From NCBI RefSeq assembly GCF_018449655.1, contig NZ_JAAVUX010000004.1, forward strand, positions 1-64,000: a stretch of 64,000 bases of DNA. The letters are read 5' to 3'. A model generated the notes under the pieces. That model saw nothing but the letters and a program-made list of their open reading frames with translations, was not told where the DNA came from and searched no databases. Shown here piece after piece: positions 54,901-64,000 of the stretch; position 1 is the first letter of the stretch, and the number at the start of each line of letters is the position of its first letter. The DNA is from Pseudomonas sp. dw_358 (lineage in GTDB: Bacteria; Pseudomonadota; Gammaproteobacteria; Pseudomonadales; Pseudomonadaceae). Both the position numbers and the translations under genes were made by a program.

Positions 54901-55544
54901 CGGTGGACTTCGCGGGTGTCCTTGGCCTTGTCGAAGGCGCGACGGCCCAACCGGGTGTACAGGGCCGTGTCAGTCAGTTTTTCCAGCAATTCGCTGCGTT
55001 CGTTGTCATTGGCCTTGAGAAAGGCGCTGAACTCGCTCTGGGCCAGCAACACGGCGCGGGTGAACTGCTCGAAATTCAGGCCCAGGGCCGCTTCGAGCTG
55101 AGCTTTGTATTCGGTCTTCTGGCTGGCCAGCACCTGTTCACTGTCCAGGTCGGTCAGGCTTTGTCGGCTGTTCTGCAACTTGCCACTGGCCTTGTCGCGG
55201 GCGCGGTTGGCTTCCCAGCGGGCACGGTAGCGGCGGCCGTTGACGCCGACGAAGTCCACTTCGGCGTAACCGCCACCGGTACCGCGGCGGATCAGCGTGC
55301 GGGGGTCACCGATGGAAATGTCGGTGTCGGCGTCCGGCATCTTCGCCTGCCCGGTGTCGCCCAGCCGCGGCACGGTGCCGAACAGCGCCAGGCACAGGGC
55401 GTCGAGCAGGGTGCTCTTGCCCGCCCCGGTGGCGCCGGTAATGGCGAACAAGCCCGCGCTGGCCAAGGGTTCTGCGCTGAAGTCGATGTCCACGGGGCCG
55501 GCCAGGGAGGCGAGATTTTTCAGGCGGATGGCGAGGATTTTCAT
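51903..55544 (-). CDS. sbcC: Nuclease SbcCD subunit C
   Basis: 1213 residues. SMC-like ATPase: Walker A GATGAGKST (37-45), two long Gln/Leu-rich coiled-coil arms around a zinc-hook CPVC near residue 602, and a C-terminal signature HSLSGGETFLVSLALALGLA with Walker B LFIDEGFGSLD. SbcC drives SbcD to open hairpins and process DNA double-strand ends; palindrome cleavage matters in a genome with many REPIN hairpins. ATG 55544 overlaps the sbcD stop by 4 nt. Confidence 0.96.
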   Translation of the reverse strand: MKILAIRLKNLASLAGPVDIDFSAEPLASAGLFAITGATGAGKSTLLDALCLALFGTVPRLGDTGQAKMPDADTDISIGDPRTLIRRGTGGGYAEVDFVGVNGRRYRARWEANRARDKASGKLQNSRQSLTDLDSEQVLASQKTEYKAQLEAALGLNFEQFTRAVLLAQSEFSAFLKANDNERSELLEKLTDTALYTRLGRRAFDKAKDTREVHRLLQEQATGVTPLPELERAELDQQTREAQQQLKQHQAHLKRLELQHTWLQELRQWQDRQQSAAEQLQAARHLWQEQGDQRQALGRLEQLAPQRHHFSRQQEVNSELRPLATQIRQQIEQQHSLDQRQARLLEQQALAQAALGAALTRQTDAIPLLRQAFEEQNTLARLTREVDKSTEAKQLSETACAEGLASLNGLRELQQKVAQRLQQLATQLEHSIAFAPLSESWTAYRERLQQLMLRGNRLKKGQAELPQLEQRALAASEQWTHQRQALELLYQEAGAEPHAVAEQIQLLDSLLKDNRKQHRAFEDLARLYEQQQQLDSQSRALGQKLTLAQQRREQLNQTGLQTKAELTVAEQTLSVTRQLLERQRVARSASVEELRAQLQDEQPCPVCGSLEHPYHQPEALLPHLERHDESEEALAVAAVEKLKERLTDLRTEVGGLIAQQKEFVQQQEQLASQLQGLAPGLAAHPLNAALWQQDEGQRGVWLSQQQRALEHSIAQDEQRQGALLDLQQNAGRLQQQLQTLQEASQLARQQLVDQQRELASDREHLEEELDGFAHLLPEVILAGLRADPATTFLHLDQQIGQRLEQLDHQRDELAEQQQRQQLIEKEQDRQLHREQQLKVLLQQFTDLGARQQHAKDALAQLLGSHGRAEDWQTLLDHDVEQARGNEAQASQQLQDTRSELIQLAADLKARQQREETLASERQAIAARISEWRALHPALDDVELSRLLAMSDGQSALLRQQVQQSEKAIEQAQVLLAEREQRLKEHQALQETGLEAKALAGALQTCAEQLAGVEKHCAELRARQAEDLRRQEANQALAAQIDNAYAEWQRWARLNALIGSATGDTFRKIAQAYNLDLLVHHANVQLRQLVRRYRLKRGGSMLGLLVLDTEMGDELRSVHSLSGGETFLVSLALALGLASMASSTLKIESLFIDEGFGSLDPESLQLAMDALDGLQAQGRKVAVISHVQEMHERIPVQIQVKRMGNGLSTVEVVG

Positions 55545-56782
55545 GGCTGCTCAGTTTCCTGTTGCACTTCCTGGAGCAGCACGGCGAAATCCTTCAAGGT
55601 CTGTTCATCGGCGTCGTTGCCATAACTTTCCCGCCACACCCGACTGAACAGGTCCTGCGGGGTCAGTTGGCCCAGCTCCACCAGTCCGTCTTCCCCACGG
55701 TCATCCTGAGCCCCGCGTCCGGCATATTCGGCGGCGATGCGCACCAGCCGCACGGCTTTGCCTTGGAGGGCTTTTTCCACCTGCTGGCGCAGGTCGGGCT
55801 GCGGTTCGTCGAGACGCACCCGCACTTCCAGCCAGGGCTGGCGCTGGGTATCGGCCAGCAGGTCGACGTCCGGCAGGTCGGCCAGTTGCTGGAGGATCTC
55901 GGCCAGGGGCGCGGACTCCAGACGCTGCAGGTTCACCGCCCGGGGGATCAGCCGCGGCTCGACGCTGACCAGCCGTTCGCCGTCCAGCTGCACATCGAGG
56001 ATCTGGTGCTGATAGCCGATTTCGGAAAACGACAGCGGGATCGGCGAGCCGCTATAGCGCAGGCGTTCCTCGCCATTGACCCGCTGCGGTTTGTGCAGGT
56101 GGCCGAGGGCGACGTAGCTCACGCATTCATCGAACAGGCTGGCGGGCAGGGCTTCGGCGTTGCCGATGATCAGGCTGCGTTCGGAGTCCTCGGACACCGA
56201 GCCGCCAGCCATGTGCGCGTGGCTGATGGCGACCAGTGCCTGACCCGGCTGGCGTTTGGCCTGGGCGGCGGCGATGAGCATTTCGTGGACCCGGCCGATG
56301 CCGTGCAGGTAGTTGTCCCCCAGGTGCAGGCCGGTGACTTCGGCCGGGCGCAGGAAGGGCAGGGCCAGGCACCAGCCGGCGATGGCGCCGCTGCTGTCGG
56401 GCAAGGGCAATAGCAGGCGGTCGCTGTCCAGTACGCTGTCGTCGAGCCACGAAACCCGGCCCAGGGCATGGGTGCGCAGGCGCTTCATCAACGTGGCCGG
56501 CAGTTCGATACGCGAGCCAGAGTCGTGGTTGCCGGCGATCATGATGATGGTCAGCTGCGGCTGCTGCTCATGGGCATCGACGATGAAGTTGTACAGCCGC
56601 TCCTGGGCCTTGACCGGCGGGTTGACGATGTCGAACACATCGCCGGCGATCAGCAGCACATCGGGCTGTTTCTCCTTGAGCTGGCGCAGCAGCCATTCCA
56701 GAAAGCAGGCGTGTTCGTAGTCACGCTCCTGGCCGTGGAGGGTCTGGCCGAGGTGCCAGTCGGAGGTGTGGAACACGCGCAT
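55541..56782 (-). CDS. sbcD: Nuclease SbcCD subunit D
   Basis: 413 residues. Mre11-type phosphoesterase motifs: HTSDWHLGQ (Asp8, His10), IAGDVFDI near residue 46, MIAGNHDSGSR near residue 82, and ISHAHMAG and ALGHLHKPQ further on. It is the Mn2+-dependent exonuclease and hairpin endonuclease partner of SbcC. It begins 23 nt after batD, so it may be read through from the Bat operon as well as from its own promoter. Confidence 0.96.
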   Translation of the reverse strand: MRVFHTSDWHLGQTLHGQERDYEHACFLEWLLRQLKEKQPDVLLIAGDVFDIVNPPVKAQERLYNFIVDAHEQQPQLTIIMIAGNHDSGSRIELPATLMKRLRTHALGRVSWLDDSVLDSDRLLLPLPDSSGAIAGWCLALPFLRPAEVTGLHLGDNYLHGIGRVHEMLIAAAQAKRQPGQALVAISHAHMAGGSVSEDSERSLIIGNAEALPASLFDECVSYVALGHLHKPQRVNGEERLRYSGSPIPLSFSEIGYQHQILDVQLDGERLVSVEPRLIPRAVNLQRLESAPLAEILQQLADLPDVDLLADTQRQPWLEVRVRLDEPQPDLRQQVEKALQGKAVRLVRIAAEYAGRGAQDDRGEDGLVELGQLTPQDLFSRVWRESYGNDADEQTLKDFAVLLQEVQQETEQP

Positions 56783-56805
56783 GGGGTTTCCTGATCAGCC
56801 ATCAA

Positions 56806-58437
56806 TTACTTGGGATACAGCGGGGGCAGGCCACCGTTGTCGCCGACGTGCAACGCCGCGCGGTCCACCGCCGGGATCGCATTGATCGCTCGCCACAGAT
56901 CGCCGCCTTGCCAGTACTGCCCGGCCTCGCTGTACAGCGCGCCGTTCAAGCCATCCAGGGCATCGGACAGCGGCACGAAACGGGCGGCCATGTCGGCGAG
57001 GGTTTCCGGTTGCTGACGGGCCCAGGCGTCGATGGCCTGGCGCGTGGCGTAGGTGTCATTGGCCTGGCAGGCGCGCTTGATGTCGTCCAGCAGGCTGCGC
57101 GGGCTGGGGCCGGCCTGGACGCTGCGTTGCACGGCCGGCTGCGAACGGGCGCGCCACCAGAGAATGAAGCCCAGAAGAGTGGTGAACGCGAACAGCACGG
57201 TGGCCACTTTCCAAGGCCACAGCGCCGGATTATCGGCAGGCGCGGCATGATCGGCTACCGGGGTTTCCACGGCGAGGGTCGGGTTGTCCACTACGCGCAA
57301 GGTACGGGCCGGCAGGTTGCTATGCTCCAGATGATCTTCACGGGTGTTCCACCACACCACGTCCACCGGCGGCAGCTCGATGTTGCCGCTGCGGGCCGGG
57401 ACCAGCGCCTCGCGCTCATCGCGGCTGCCCACCAGGCCTTGCTCGCCGGGCTGGTTGTTCAGTTGTGGCTGGTCAGGGTAGCGGCGCAGGCCGTTGACGT
57501 TGGTGGCTGGCAAGGGTGGCAGTTGGGCGCTGGAGAGCCCGTCAGCTTTGAGGGTCAGGGTACGAGTCAGGGAATCGCCCACCTGGCTCTGCGCTGTTTC
57601 CGGATTCCAGCTCTCGCTCAAGGTGACGCTGCGGGCGGGCAGCCAGGGCGCATCGGCGGGCCACGCATCCGGGCGTGGACGCACGTCAAGGGGGATCTGC
57701 GCCGAGGTGATGCGCAACAGTTCGCCGGGACGTGACGTGCCGTCGCTGTTGTGAGTGGTGTCCACCAGGGTGGCGTTGAACACCAGCGCCGGGATGGTCA
57801 GCTGGCCACTGCGCTGAGGGTAGATGGCAAAGCGCATTTCGATCACACCGTGGCGCACGCCATTGATGATTTTCTCGTAGGTGCGCACATCGCCCAACTG
57901 CTCGACCTTGGCATCGGTGATCTGCGGGGGCGAAAGCCTGCTGTCGTCGTACAGCGCCACCGAGTGGTACACGCGCACCGTCAGCACAGCCTGGGCCTGA
58001 ACGTAGACTCGGTCGGTGTCCAGGTTGGCGTCGATGAACACGGGCTTGAGGCTGGCGAGTGCTCCATCGTCGCCGACGAGCACTTGCAGGGTGATGGCCT
58101 CGCTGTGGGCATCGCCCAGTTGCAGCGCCGGGATTACCACGGTGCCGGTGTGCCGTGGCAGCAATGTGATCAGCCAACGTGTGGCGGCCGAGGTGTCGGT
58201 TTCCAGCGAAGCGGGGCGGTTGACCTGACGTGTGTCGCGGACTTCGAACTCGGCCTCCAGCGTGCTCAGGTCGGGTTTGCCGAACTGGGTCACGTCGTTG
58301 CTCTGCAAGGTCAGCTCCACGGTTTCGCCGGCGCCCAGCCGCGTGCGATCGACGCTGGCGACCAGCGTCGAGGCCTGGCTGGGCAACGCCAGCAGGGCCA
58401 GCAAGCAACAGATAAAGAAGGCGCTGACGCGACTCAT
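56806..58437 (-). CDS. BatD-family protein
   Basis: 543 residues from ATG 58437 (MSRVSAFFICCLLALLALPS), with a cleavable signal ending SQAS. The long periplasmic part is beta-rich (LVASVDRTRLGAGETVELTL; ARSVTLSESWNPETAQSQVG), with a single transmembrane helix near residue 412 (WKVATVLFAFTTLLGFILWW) and a cytoplasmic helical tail. BatD is the membrane partner of BatA/BatB VWA proteins in aerotolerance operons. Start overlaps the upstream stop by 4 nt. Confidence 0.88.
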   Translation of the reverse strand: MSRVSAFFICCLLALLALPSQASTLVASVDRTRLGAGETVELTLQSNDVTQFGKPDLSTLEAEFEVRDTRQVNRPASLETDTSAATRWLITLLPRHTGTVVIPALQLGDAHSEAITLQVLVGDDGALASLKPVFIDANLDTDRVYVQAQAVLTVRVYHSVALYDDSRLSPPQITDAKVEQLGDVRTYEKIINGVRHGVIEMRFAIYPQRSGQLTIPALVFNATLVDTTHNSDGTSRPGELLRITSAQIPLDVRPRPDAWPADAPWLPARSVTLSESWNPETAQSQVGDSLTRTLTLKADGLSSAQLPPLPATNVNGLRRYPDQPQLNNQPGEQGLVGSRDEREALVPARSGNIELPPVDVVWWNTREDHLEHSNLPARTLRVVDNPTLAVETPVADHAAPADNPALWPWKVATVLFAFTTLLGFILWWRARSQPAVQRSVQAGPSPRSLLDDIKRACQANDTYATRQAIDAWARQQPETLADMAARFVPLSDALDGLNGALYSEAGQYWQGGDLWRAINAIPAVDRAALHVGDNGGLPPLYPK

Positions 58438-60194
58438 CGGGTGGTGTCCTGACTTTGTTGCTGTTCGTACCAGAATTTGCGCCGCAGCAACTCCGACGGA
58501 TCGTCGGGCACCTGGCGCAACCATTGCTCCAGCGCCTGGCGCTGTTCACTGTCCAGGGTGCCGGCGGCCGGGCGTTGCGGCGCCTGCATGGTAGCGTCGT
58601 CATCGGCACCGCGGCCCGGACTTTGCCCGGTGCGTGGCGGCGGCGGGGGATTATCACCGGGTTTGGGGGTGGTCGGCGAGTGTTGTGCGGAAGCGGTGGC
58701 CTGTTCGCCGCTCTGATTCGCCGGTCTGCTTTCCTGCGGGGCGCCCGCTTCACCACTGCCTGAAGTCCCGGCGGGGGCTGTGGCGGCTTGCTGCTCGGCC
58801 TCCCGGGCGGCGTCCGCCAGCTGCTGGCGGCGTTGTTCGTCCAGCAGTTGTTCGACCAGGGCTTTGTTCTGCAACGCCGGTTGCAGGTCCGGCTGCCGGT
58901 CGAGGGCCTGGTCATAGGCATCCAGGGCGCCTTCCAGCTGGCCCGCGCGGGCCAGGGCATTGCCGCGGTTGTAATGGTCGGCCGCGCTATTGCCTTGAGC
59001 AAAGCGCAGGGCAGCACCGTTGTAATCACCGGCCTCATACAGCGCCATGCCTTGCCACTGCGGGTCGGCGAAGCGCCGGGCAGCCTCGGCGGGACGCTGT
59101 TCTTCGAGCATCTGTCGGCCTTGTTGATCGGGGCGCAGCCACAGGTCGATGAAACTGGCGGCATCGCTGGGCTGCGGTGCGCCGATCAACAGCAGCGGCA
59201 GGCACAGTAGCCAGCCGCGGCGCCCGGCGCAGGCCGCCAGCAACAGCAACGGCAGGAGCAGCCAGTAACCCTGATCGGCCCAACTGTCCAACTCCAGGGT
59301 CTGGCCGTTGCCGCGCAGGCTACGCGGGTTGTCGAACAGGCCCAGCTCGCGCAAGTCCATGTCATCGTTGCGCGCGGCCCGGTATTCGCCGCTCAGGTCG
59401 GCGGCGAAGGCCCCGAGGCTGGGGCTGTCCAGCTGCGCCACCAGAATGGCGCCTTGGTTGTCCTGAAGGAATTCGCCGTTTTCCTGTTTTACCGGCGCGC
59501 CATCGCGGCTGCCGATGCCAAGCATGAGCAGGCGTGGCGAGCGATTGCCCAGGCTTTGCCGAATGCCGGCACGTTCCTGATCGTCGAGCTGCGAGCCGAC
59601 CCACAGGATCCGCCCCTGGCCCAGGGCGCCCTGGTCCAGCAGGGCCAGAGCCTTGCGCAGCGCAAGGTCGGCGCGATGGCCAGGCAGCGGCATGATCGAC
59701 GGTTTCAACGCGGCGAGCAGGTTGGTGCTGGTGCTCAGGTCGTCCGACAACGGCACCAGCACATGAGCGCTGCCGGCATAGACCACGATGGCAGTCTGCG
59801 CATCGCGGCGCTGGTGCAACAGATCGAGAATCTTGCGTCGAGCCTGCTCCAACCGGTCCGGAGGGACGTCGGTGGCGAGCATCTCGGGGGTCAGCTGCAC
59901 CAGGATCACCAGCGGGTCCGCGGGCTTTTGCGCAGTCTGTTCCACCCGCTGCCAGCTGGGGCCCAGCAGGGCCAGCACCGCCAAGGCCCAGGCCACGCCC
60001 AACAACAGCCAGGGCAGACGGCTGCTGCGCCCGCTGCCGCCGGTCAACAGCATGGCATGAAAAGCCGGCGGCAGGATCATCTGCCAGCGCCCGGTGCGTT
60101 TCTTGCGGTGCCACAGCTGCCACAGCAGCCAGCCGAGCAGGGGCACTGCCAGCACGAACCACGGCCGGTACCAGTGCGGCCACAACAGGCTCAT
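58434..60194 (-). CDS. BatB-BatC fusion (VWA domain plus TPR), MIDAS degenerate
   Basis: 586 residues. Two N-terminal transmembrane helices, a VWA domain (about 93-290), two more helices near 310-345, a TPR region (about 385-450; DHYNRGNALARAGQLEGALD) and a low-complexity Pro/Gln/Ala-rich tail. The metal-binding DxSxS at the VWA start is replaced by QLTPE (Gln100, Thr102, Glu104), although the adjacent MLATD and PDRLEQARRKILDLL are BatB-like. So it probably does not bind ligands through a MIDAS metal. The fusion of BatB and BatC is seen in gammaproteobacteria. Confidence 0.88.
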   Translation of the reverse strand: MSLLWPHWYRPWFVLAVPLLGWLLWQLWHRKKRTGRWQMILPPAFHAMLLTGGSGRSSRLPWLLLGVAWALAVLALLGPSWQRVEQTAQKPADPLVILVQLTPEMLATDVPPDRLEQARRKILDLLHQRRDAQTAIVVYAGSAHVLVPLSDDLSTSTNLLAALKPSIMPLPGHRADLALRKALALLDQGALGQGRILWVGSQLDDQERAGIRQSLGNRSPRLLMLGIGSRDGAPVKQENGEFLQDNQGAILVAQLDSPSLGAFAADLSGEYRAARNDDMDLRELGLFDNPRSLRGNGQTLELDSWADQGYWLLLPLLLLAACAGRRGWLLCLPLLLIGAPQPSDAASFIDLWLRPDQQGRQMLEEQRPAEAARRFADPQWQGMALYEAGDYNGAALRFAQGNSAADHYNRGNALARAGQLEGALDAYDQALDRQPDLQPALQNKALVEQLLDEQRRQQLADAAREAEQQAATAPAGTSGSGEAGAPQESRPANQSGEQATASAQHSPTTPKPGDNPPPPPRTGQSPGRGADDDATMQAPQRPAAGTLDSEQRQALEQWLRQVPDDPSELLRRKFWYEQQQSQDTTR

Positions 60195-61291
60195 CGGCGC
60201 CTCCGCAAGCGCAGGCGCTCGAGACGCGCGCGCCAGTCCGGGGTGGCAAGGAGGGCGGCGCCCAGCAAACGTCGCCGCCCCGGCAAGCGTTCGACCAGAC
60301 GGCGCAGCAGGTTGTCCGGCCAGTGCTCGCGCAAGGTCAGCAGCACGCTGATCAGCAAGGCCAGTGCCAAAGGCCAGTGATACAGCTCCTGGCTGGGGCG
60401 CGCGCGGGTAGGCTGCTGGGCCACCGGTTCGAGTTGATCCAGGGTCGCGCCGATCTTGCTCAGCTGGTTGCCGTCACGGGCGCGGAAGTAGCCGCCACCG
60501 GTGGTACTGGCGATCTCCTTGAGGCTGACCTCGTCCAGATCCAGGTCGGGGTTGATGCCCAGCACCCCCAGACCGCCACTGTCTTTGGGGTCGGCGCCGA
60601 TGCCGATGGTGTAGATGCGCACGTGCTCCTGGGCCGCCAGTTGCGCGGCGGTCAAGGGGCTGATCTGGCCGCCGTTGTTGGCGCCGTCGGTGACGAGGAT
60701 GAGCACGCGGCTTTGCGTCGGACGCTGGCGCAGGCGTTTGACCGCCAAGCCGATGGCGTCACCAATGGCGGTATTCTTGCCGGCAATGCCGACGGTGGCG
60801 TCGTCCAGCCACTGGCGCACGGTGTGGCGGTCGAAGGTCAGCGGTGCCTGGAGGTAGGCCTTGCTGCCAAACAGAATCAGGCCGACCCGGTCGCCTTTGC
60901 GCTGTTCGAGGAAGTCGCCCAGCAAATGCTTGACCAGGCTCAGGCGGCTGATGTCATCGCCCTGCCAGTGCATGTCGGGGTAGTCCATGGACCCAGAGAC
61001 GTCCACCGCCACCAACAGGTCGCGGCCGCTGGCGGCGATGGGCAGCGGCTCCCCCAGCCATTGCGGGCGGGCGGCAGCGGTCAGCAGCAACAGCCACACC
61101 AGGGCAAAGCGTGCCTGCTGGCGCCAGGCCGGGAGGCCGACCCGGGCTCGACGGTTGCTGAGCAGTTCCAGGTCGGCGAGGAAACTGACTTTCAGCGCGG
61201 CTTCGCCGCTGTCGGCGGCCGGCAGCAGCAAGCGCATCACCCAAGGCAGCGGCAGCAGAGCGAAGAGCCACGGCCAGGCGAACTCAAACAT
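60191..61291 (-). CDS. BatA-type VWA membrane protein
   Basis: 366 residues. Helices near 5-20 and 60-75, a VWA domain (about 90-290) with an intact MIDAS DVSGSM (97-102) plus the later Thr/Asp positions (TAIGDAIG; LVTDGANNGG), and a C-terminal helix near 315. VWA domains with intact MIDAS hold ligands through Mg2+. It partners the degenerate-MIDAS BatB next door and is probably acted on by the MoxR ATPase of the same operon. Confidence 0.92.
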   Translation of the reverse strand: MFEFAWPWLFALLPLPWVMRLLLPAADSGEAALKVSFLADLELLSNRRARVGLPAWRQQARFALVWLLLLTAAARPQWLGEPLPIAASGRDLLVAVDVSGSMDYPDMHWQGDDISRLSLVKHLLGDFLEQRKGDRVGLILFGSKAYLQAPLTFDRHTVRQWLDDATVGIAGKNTAIGDAIGLAVKRLRQRPTQSRVLILVTDGANNGGQISPLTAAQLAAQEHVRIYTIGIGADPKDSGGLGVLGINPDLDLDEVSLKEIASTTGGGYFRARDGNQLSKIGATLDQLEPVAQQPTRARPSQELYHWPLALALLISVLLTLREHWPDNLLRRLVERLPGRRRLLGAALLATPDWRARLERLRLRRRR

Positions 61292-61781
61292 GTTTGCGAA
61301 TCCAGGTTTCCACCGATTGGCTGAGCCCGGCGATGGCCTTGTCGTCCAGCTTGCATTCGGGCTTGTATACCCCTTCCACCAGAATCATCCAGCGGGTCAG
61401 CCCCGCTGCCGGGCAACGGTTGTCGAGAAAGGCCAGCCACTGGCGGCCATTGAGGGTATGGCTGTGGCTGTTGGGGTAGTGGCTGCGGCACAGGCGCTTG
61501 AGCAGCGCGTTGATCTGTTGCAGCCAGGCGCCGGCGGGCGCGCCGTTGTACGGGCGCTCGAGCAAAGCCAATTCGGACAGGGCTTCGCTGCGCACCGGGT
61601 CCAATGGCTGCTCGCCGGGCTCGCCGGCCTTGCGTCGCCAGCGCAGGTGCCCGCGCCAGTGCCAGGCGGCCCAGCCCACCAGCGCCAGCAGCACTGGCAA
61701 AGCCCACCATCCCGGCGCGGGCGGCCACAGGCTCACCGGCGGCGGCGCAATCAACGGTTGCAACTGCTGCAGCGAACTCAT
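61284..61781 (-). CDS. DUF4381 membrane protein of the Bat operon
   Basis: 165 residues. One transmembrane helix near residues 26-44 (WWALPVLLALVGWAAWHW) followed by a basic patch and a cytoplasmic helical domain with LLKRLCRSHYPNSHSHTLNG and RQWLAFLDNRCPA. DUF4381 proteins occur almost always between DUF58 and BatA genes, as here. Overlaps DUF58 by 4 nt and BatA by 8 nt. Role unknown, presumably structural. Confidence 0.88.
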   Translation of the reverse strand: MSSLQQLQPLIAPPPVSLWPPAPGWWALPVLLALVGWAAWHWRGHLRWRRKAGEPGEQPLDPVRSEALSELALLERPYNGAPAGAWLQQINALLKRLCRSHYPNSHSHTLNGRQWLAFLDNRCPAAGLTRWMILVEGVYKPECKLDDKAIAGLSQSVETWIRKHV

Positions 61782-62728
61782 GGGCTCTTGCTCGACTGCT
61801 GCGGGTTGAGGTACTCGCGCAGCTGTTCGATCATCGGGCTCTGGGTGCTCAGTGGCATCAGCAGTACCCGCAGCTTTTGCGCCAGGGTTTCCCAGCGCAG
61901 GATCCGTGCTTCGGCCTGGGCCCGGTAGGCCTGGCGCAGCTCGCTGTTGAGGGTATCCAGTTGCAGATGGTGCTGGCGTTCCTCGAAATTCAGCAGGCCG
62001 GCGGCGGGCAGGGCATGGTCCAGCGGGTCGGACAAGGGCAGCAGCAACAGGTCGCAGTGGCGCGACAGCAGGCTCAGCTGTTGCTCGGCGGCGTCCACCA
62101 GGGCGCGCTCGTCACAGATGACGATGGCCAGGCTGCCGGGGCGCAACACCTCCCGAGCCCGGCGCAAGGCCATGCCCAGGGCATCAGGGTCGGGGCTGGC
62201 TTCGCTGTGCAGGCTCTGATTGACCCGCACCAGCCGGTTGAGCAGCTGTAACAGGCTTTGCTTGCTGCGCCGTGGCTTGATTTCGTAGTGCTCGCCGTCA
62301 CCGAACACCAGGCCACCGATGCGGTCGTTGTGGCCCAGGGCCGCCCAGCCGATCAGTGCGGCCGCCTGGGCAGCCAGCACCGACTTGAAGGTCTGCCCGG
62401 AGCCGAAAAACAGGCGTCGGCTCTGCTCTACCAGAATAAAGATGGGGCGCTCGCGCTCTTCATGGAACAGCTTGGTGTGGGGCTCCTGAGTGCGTGCGGT
62501 GACGCGCCAGTCGATGCTGCGCACGTCATCGCCGGCCTGATAGACGCGCACCTGATCGAAGTCCACGCCGCGTCCGCGCAGCTTGGAGTGGTGCAGGCCG
62601 ATCAGCGGGCTGCGCTGAGCCGGCGTCGAGAACAGCTGCACTTCGCGCACGCGGTGACGCATCTCGATCAGATCGGCCAAGGTGATACGAACGCCGGGCA
62701 TGGCGGGCAGTGCTTCAGTGGGGCTCAT
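61778..62728 (-). CDS. DUF58 protein of the MoxR/Bat operon
   Basis: 316 residues, no transmembrane helix. The DUF58 signature is RGRGVDFDQVRVYQAGDDVR then SIDWRVTARTQEPHTKLFHE near residues 52-90. The second half is VWA-like (RPIFILVEQSRRLFFG in place of a MIDAS start). DUF58 proteins pair with MoxR ATPases and are thought to be substrates or adaptors. It is 3 nt after the MoxR gene. Confidence 0.92.
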   Translation of the reverse strand: MSPTEALPAMPGVRITLADLIEMRHRVREVQLFSTPAQRSPLIGLHHSKLRGRGVDFDQVRVYQAGDDVRSIDWRVTARTQEPHTKLFHEERERPIFILVEQSRRLFFGSGQTFKSVLAAQAAALIGWAALGHNDRIGGLVFGDGEHYEIKPRRSKQSLLQLLNRLVRVNQSLHSEASPDPDALGMALRRAREVLRPGSLAIVICDERALVDAAEQQLSLLSRHCDLLLLPLSDPLDHALPAAGLLNFEERQHHLQLDTLNSELRQAYRAQAEARILRWETLAQKLRVLLMPLSTQSPMIEQLREYLNPQQSSKSP

Positions 62729-62731
62729 GCC

Positions 62732-63691
<960 letters not shown>

Positions 63692-64000
63692 CGATGACGG
63701 TTCCTGAAAGGAGGGCCCGCGCACCTGGAGTGGGGGTGGTTGGCCGGGGGGCCATTACTTTAATGCATTCGGGGGGTGGATAGGAATGCAAGGGTGTGGC
63801 GGCGGGGTTTTTTGCGGCCCCATAGCGCCCGGTATTCGGCGATGCCGGCGACGCGGCCTGCCGGCAGTGCGCGTCGCCCCATCGCAGGCAAGCCCGTCTC
63901 CCACAGGTTGAACTCGAGATCGAGGTTCAGCCTGTGGGAGCCCTGCGCCTCAGCAGTACTGATCCACAACCCGGACTTCACGGCCATGGCGAACCTCAGG
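63692..64000. other. Gap upstream of the MoxR/Bat operon
   Basis: No convincing gene. The left third must hold the operon promoter, but I could not fix a clear -35/-10 pair. The right part is filled by a REPIN-like element and a hairpin (listed separately). A 75-codon antisense frame across it only translates the repeat. Confidence 0.6.
63840..63940. repeat. REPIN-like repeat copy 3 with adjoining hairpin
   Basis: 63840-63907 carries GACGCGGCCTGCCGGCAGTG and CATCGCAGGCAAGCCCGTCT followed by CCCACAGG, aligning with copy 2, but its left TGTGGGAGC arm is missing. CTCCCACAGG (63898-63907) then pairs with CCTGTGGGAG (63931-63940), the loop itself being nearly palindromic (TTGAACTCGA/TCGAGGTTCA). 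Confidence 0.65.

Noticed and set aside
53493..55625. Plus-strand frame of about 710 codons opposite sbcC
   Set aside because: Leu/Gln-rich shadow of the coiled-coil coding strand, no ribosome site, and sbcC is unambiguous.
63760..63987. 75-codon minus-strand frame at the right end
   Set aside because: It translates the REPIN-like repeat and hairpin, a common source of spurious Pseudomonas proteins.

Overview
The window reads as chromosomal DNA of a fluorescent-group Pseudomonas. It is GC-rich, nearly every gene has a Pseudomonas-type product, the N-acetylglutaminylglutamine amide (NAGGN) trio and the PPK2-type Pap kinase are present, and the gaps carry REPIN-like repeats of the TGTGGGAGC type. 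No tRNA, rRNA, CRISPR array, transposase or prophage gene was seen.

Region 1 (1-13848) is the right part of a type VI secretion (T6SS) locus: the tail of a VgrG-like spike gene, a phospholipase D effector of the Tle5 type, its Sel1-type immunity lipoprotein gene broken by a frameshift, a gap of about 560 bp with a PAAR-like remnant and a pair of palindromes, then a tight run: a two-TM protein of unknown function, tssM, tssA, tssF, tssG, tssJ and tssE. Sheath, Hcp, ClpV, TssK and TssL genes are not in the window and probably lie to the left.

Region 2 (13849-25742) holds housekeeping and accessory genes: an XRE/MmyB-type regulator, a DUF2252 protein, an oxaloacetate decarboxylase of the PEP-mutase superfamily, two small envelope proteins, a 28-residue peptide gene, an AraC regulator coupled to a nitrilase-fold protein that lacks its catalytic cysteine, a divergent FadH-type reductase, a D-cysteine desulfhydrase-like enzyme, a cytochrome b561 and a DUF1853 protein.

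Region 3 (25743-35300) runs nadK, a metallophosphatase and a translationally coupled trio of unknown role (AAA+ ATPase, four-TM protein, TPR membrane protein), then the convergent NAGGN osmoprotectant operon asnO-ngg-M42 peptidase.

Region 4 (35301-44563) has small orphan genes (a hypothetical protein, a VOC protein, a solo LuxR-type HTH), a minus-strand operon mnmC-ABC ATPase-FtsX-like permease-lipocalin lipoprotein, and pap.

Region 5 (44560-51786) is a sugar-acid (probably L-arabonate) catabolic cluster: GntR/FCD repressor, IlvD/Edd dehydratase, MFS transporter, AraD1-family enzyme, and, past a DUF5629 gene, a periplasmic lactonase. A palindrome on the divergent promoter is a likely operator.

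Region 6 (51903-64000) is one long minus-strand run: MoxR ATPase, DUF58, DUF4381, BatA, BatB/BatC fusion and BatD (aerotolerance-type operon), then sbcD and sbcC. Long open frames antisense to these GC-rich genes were treated as shadows.
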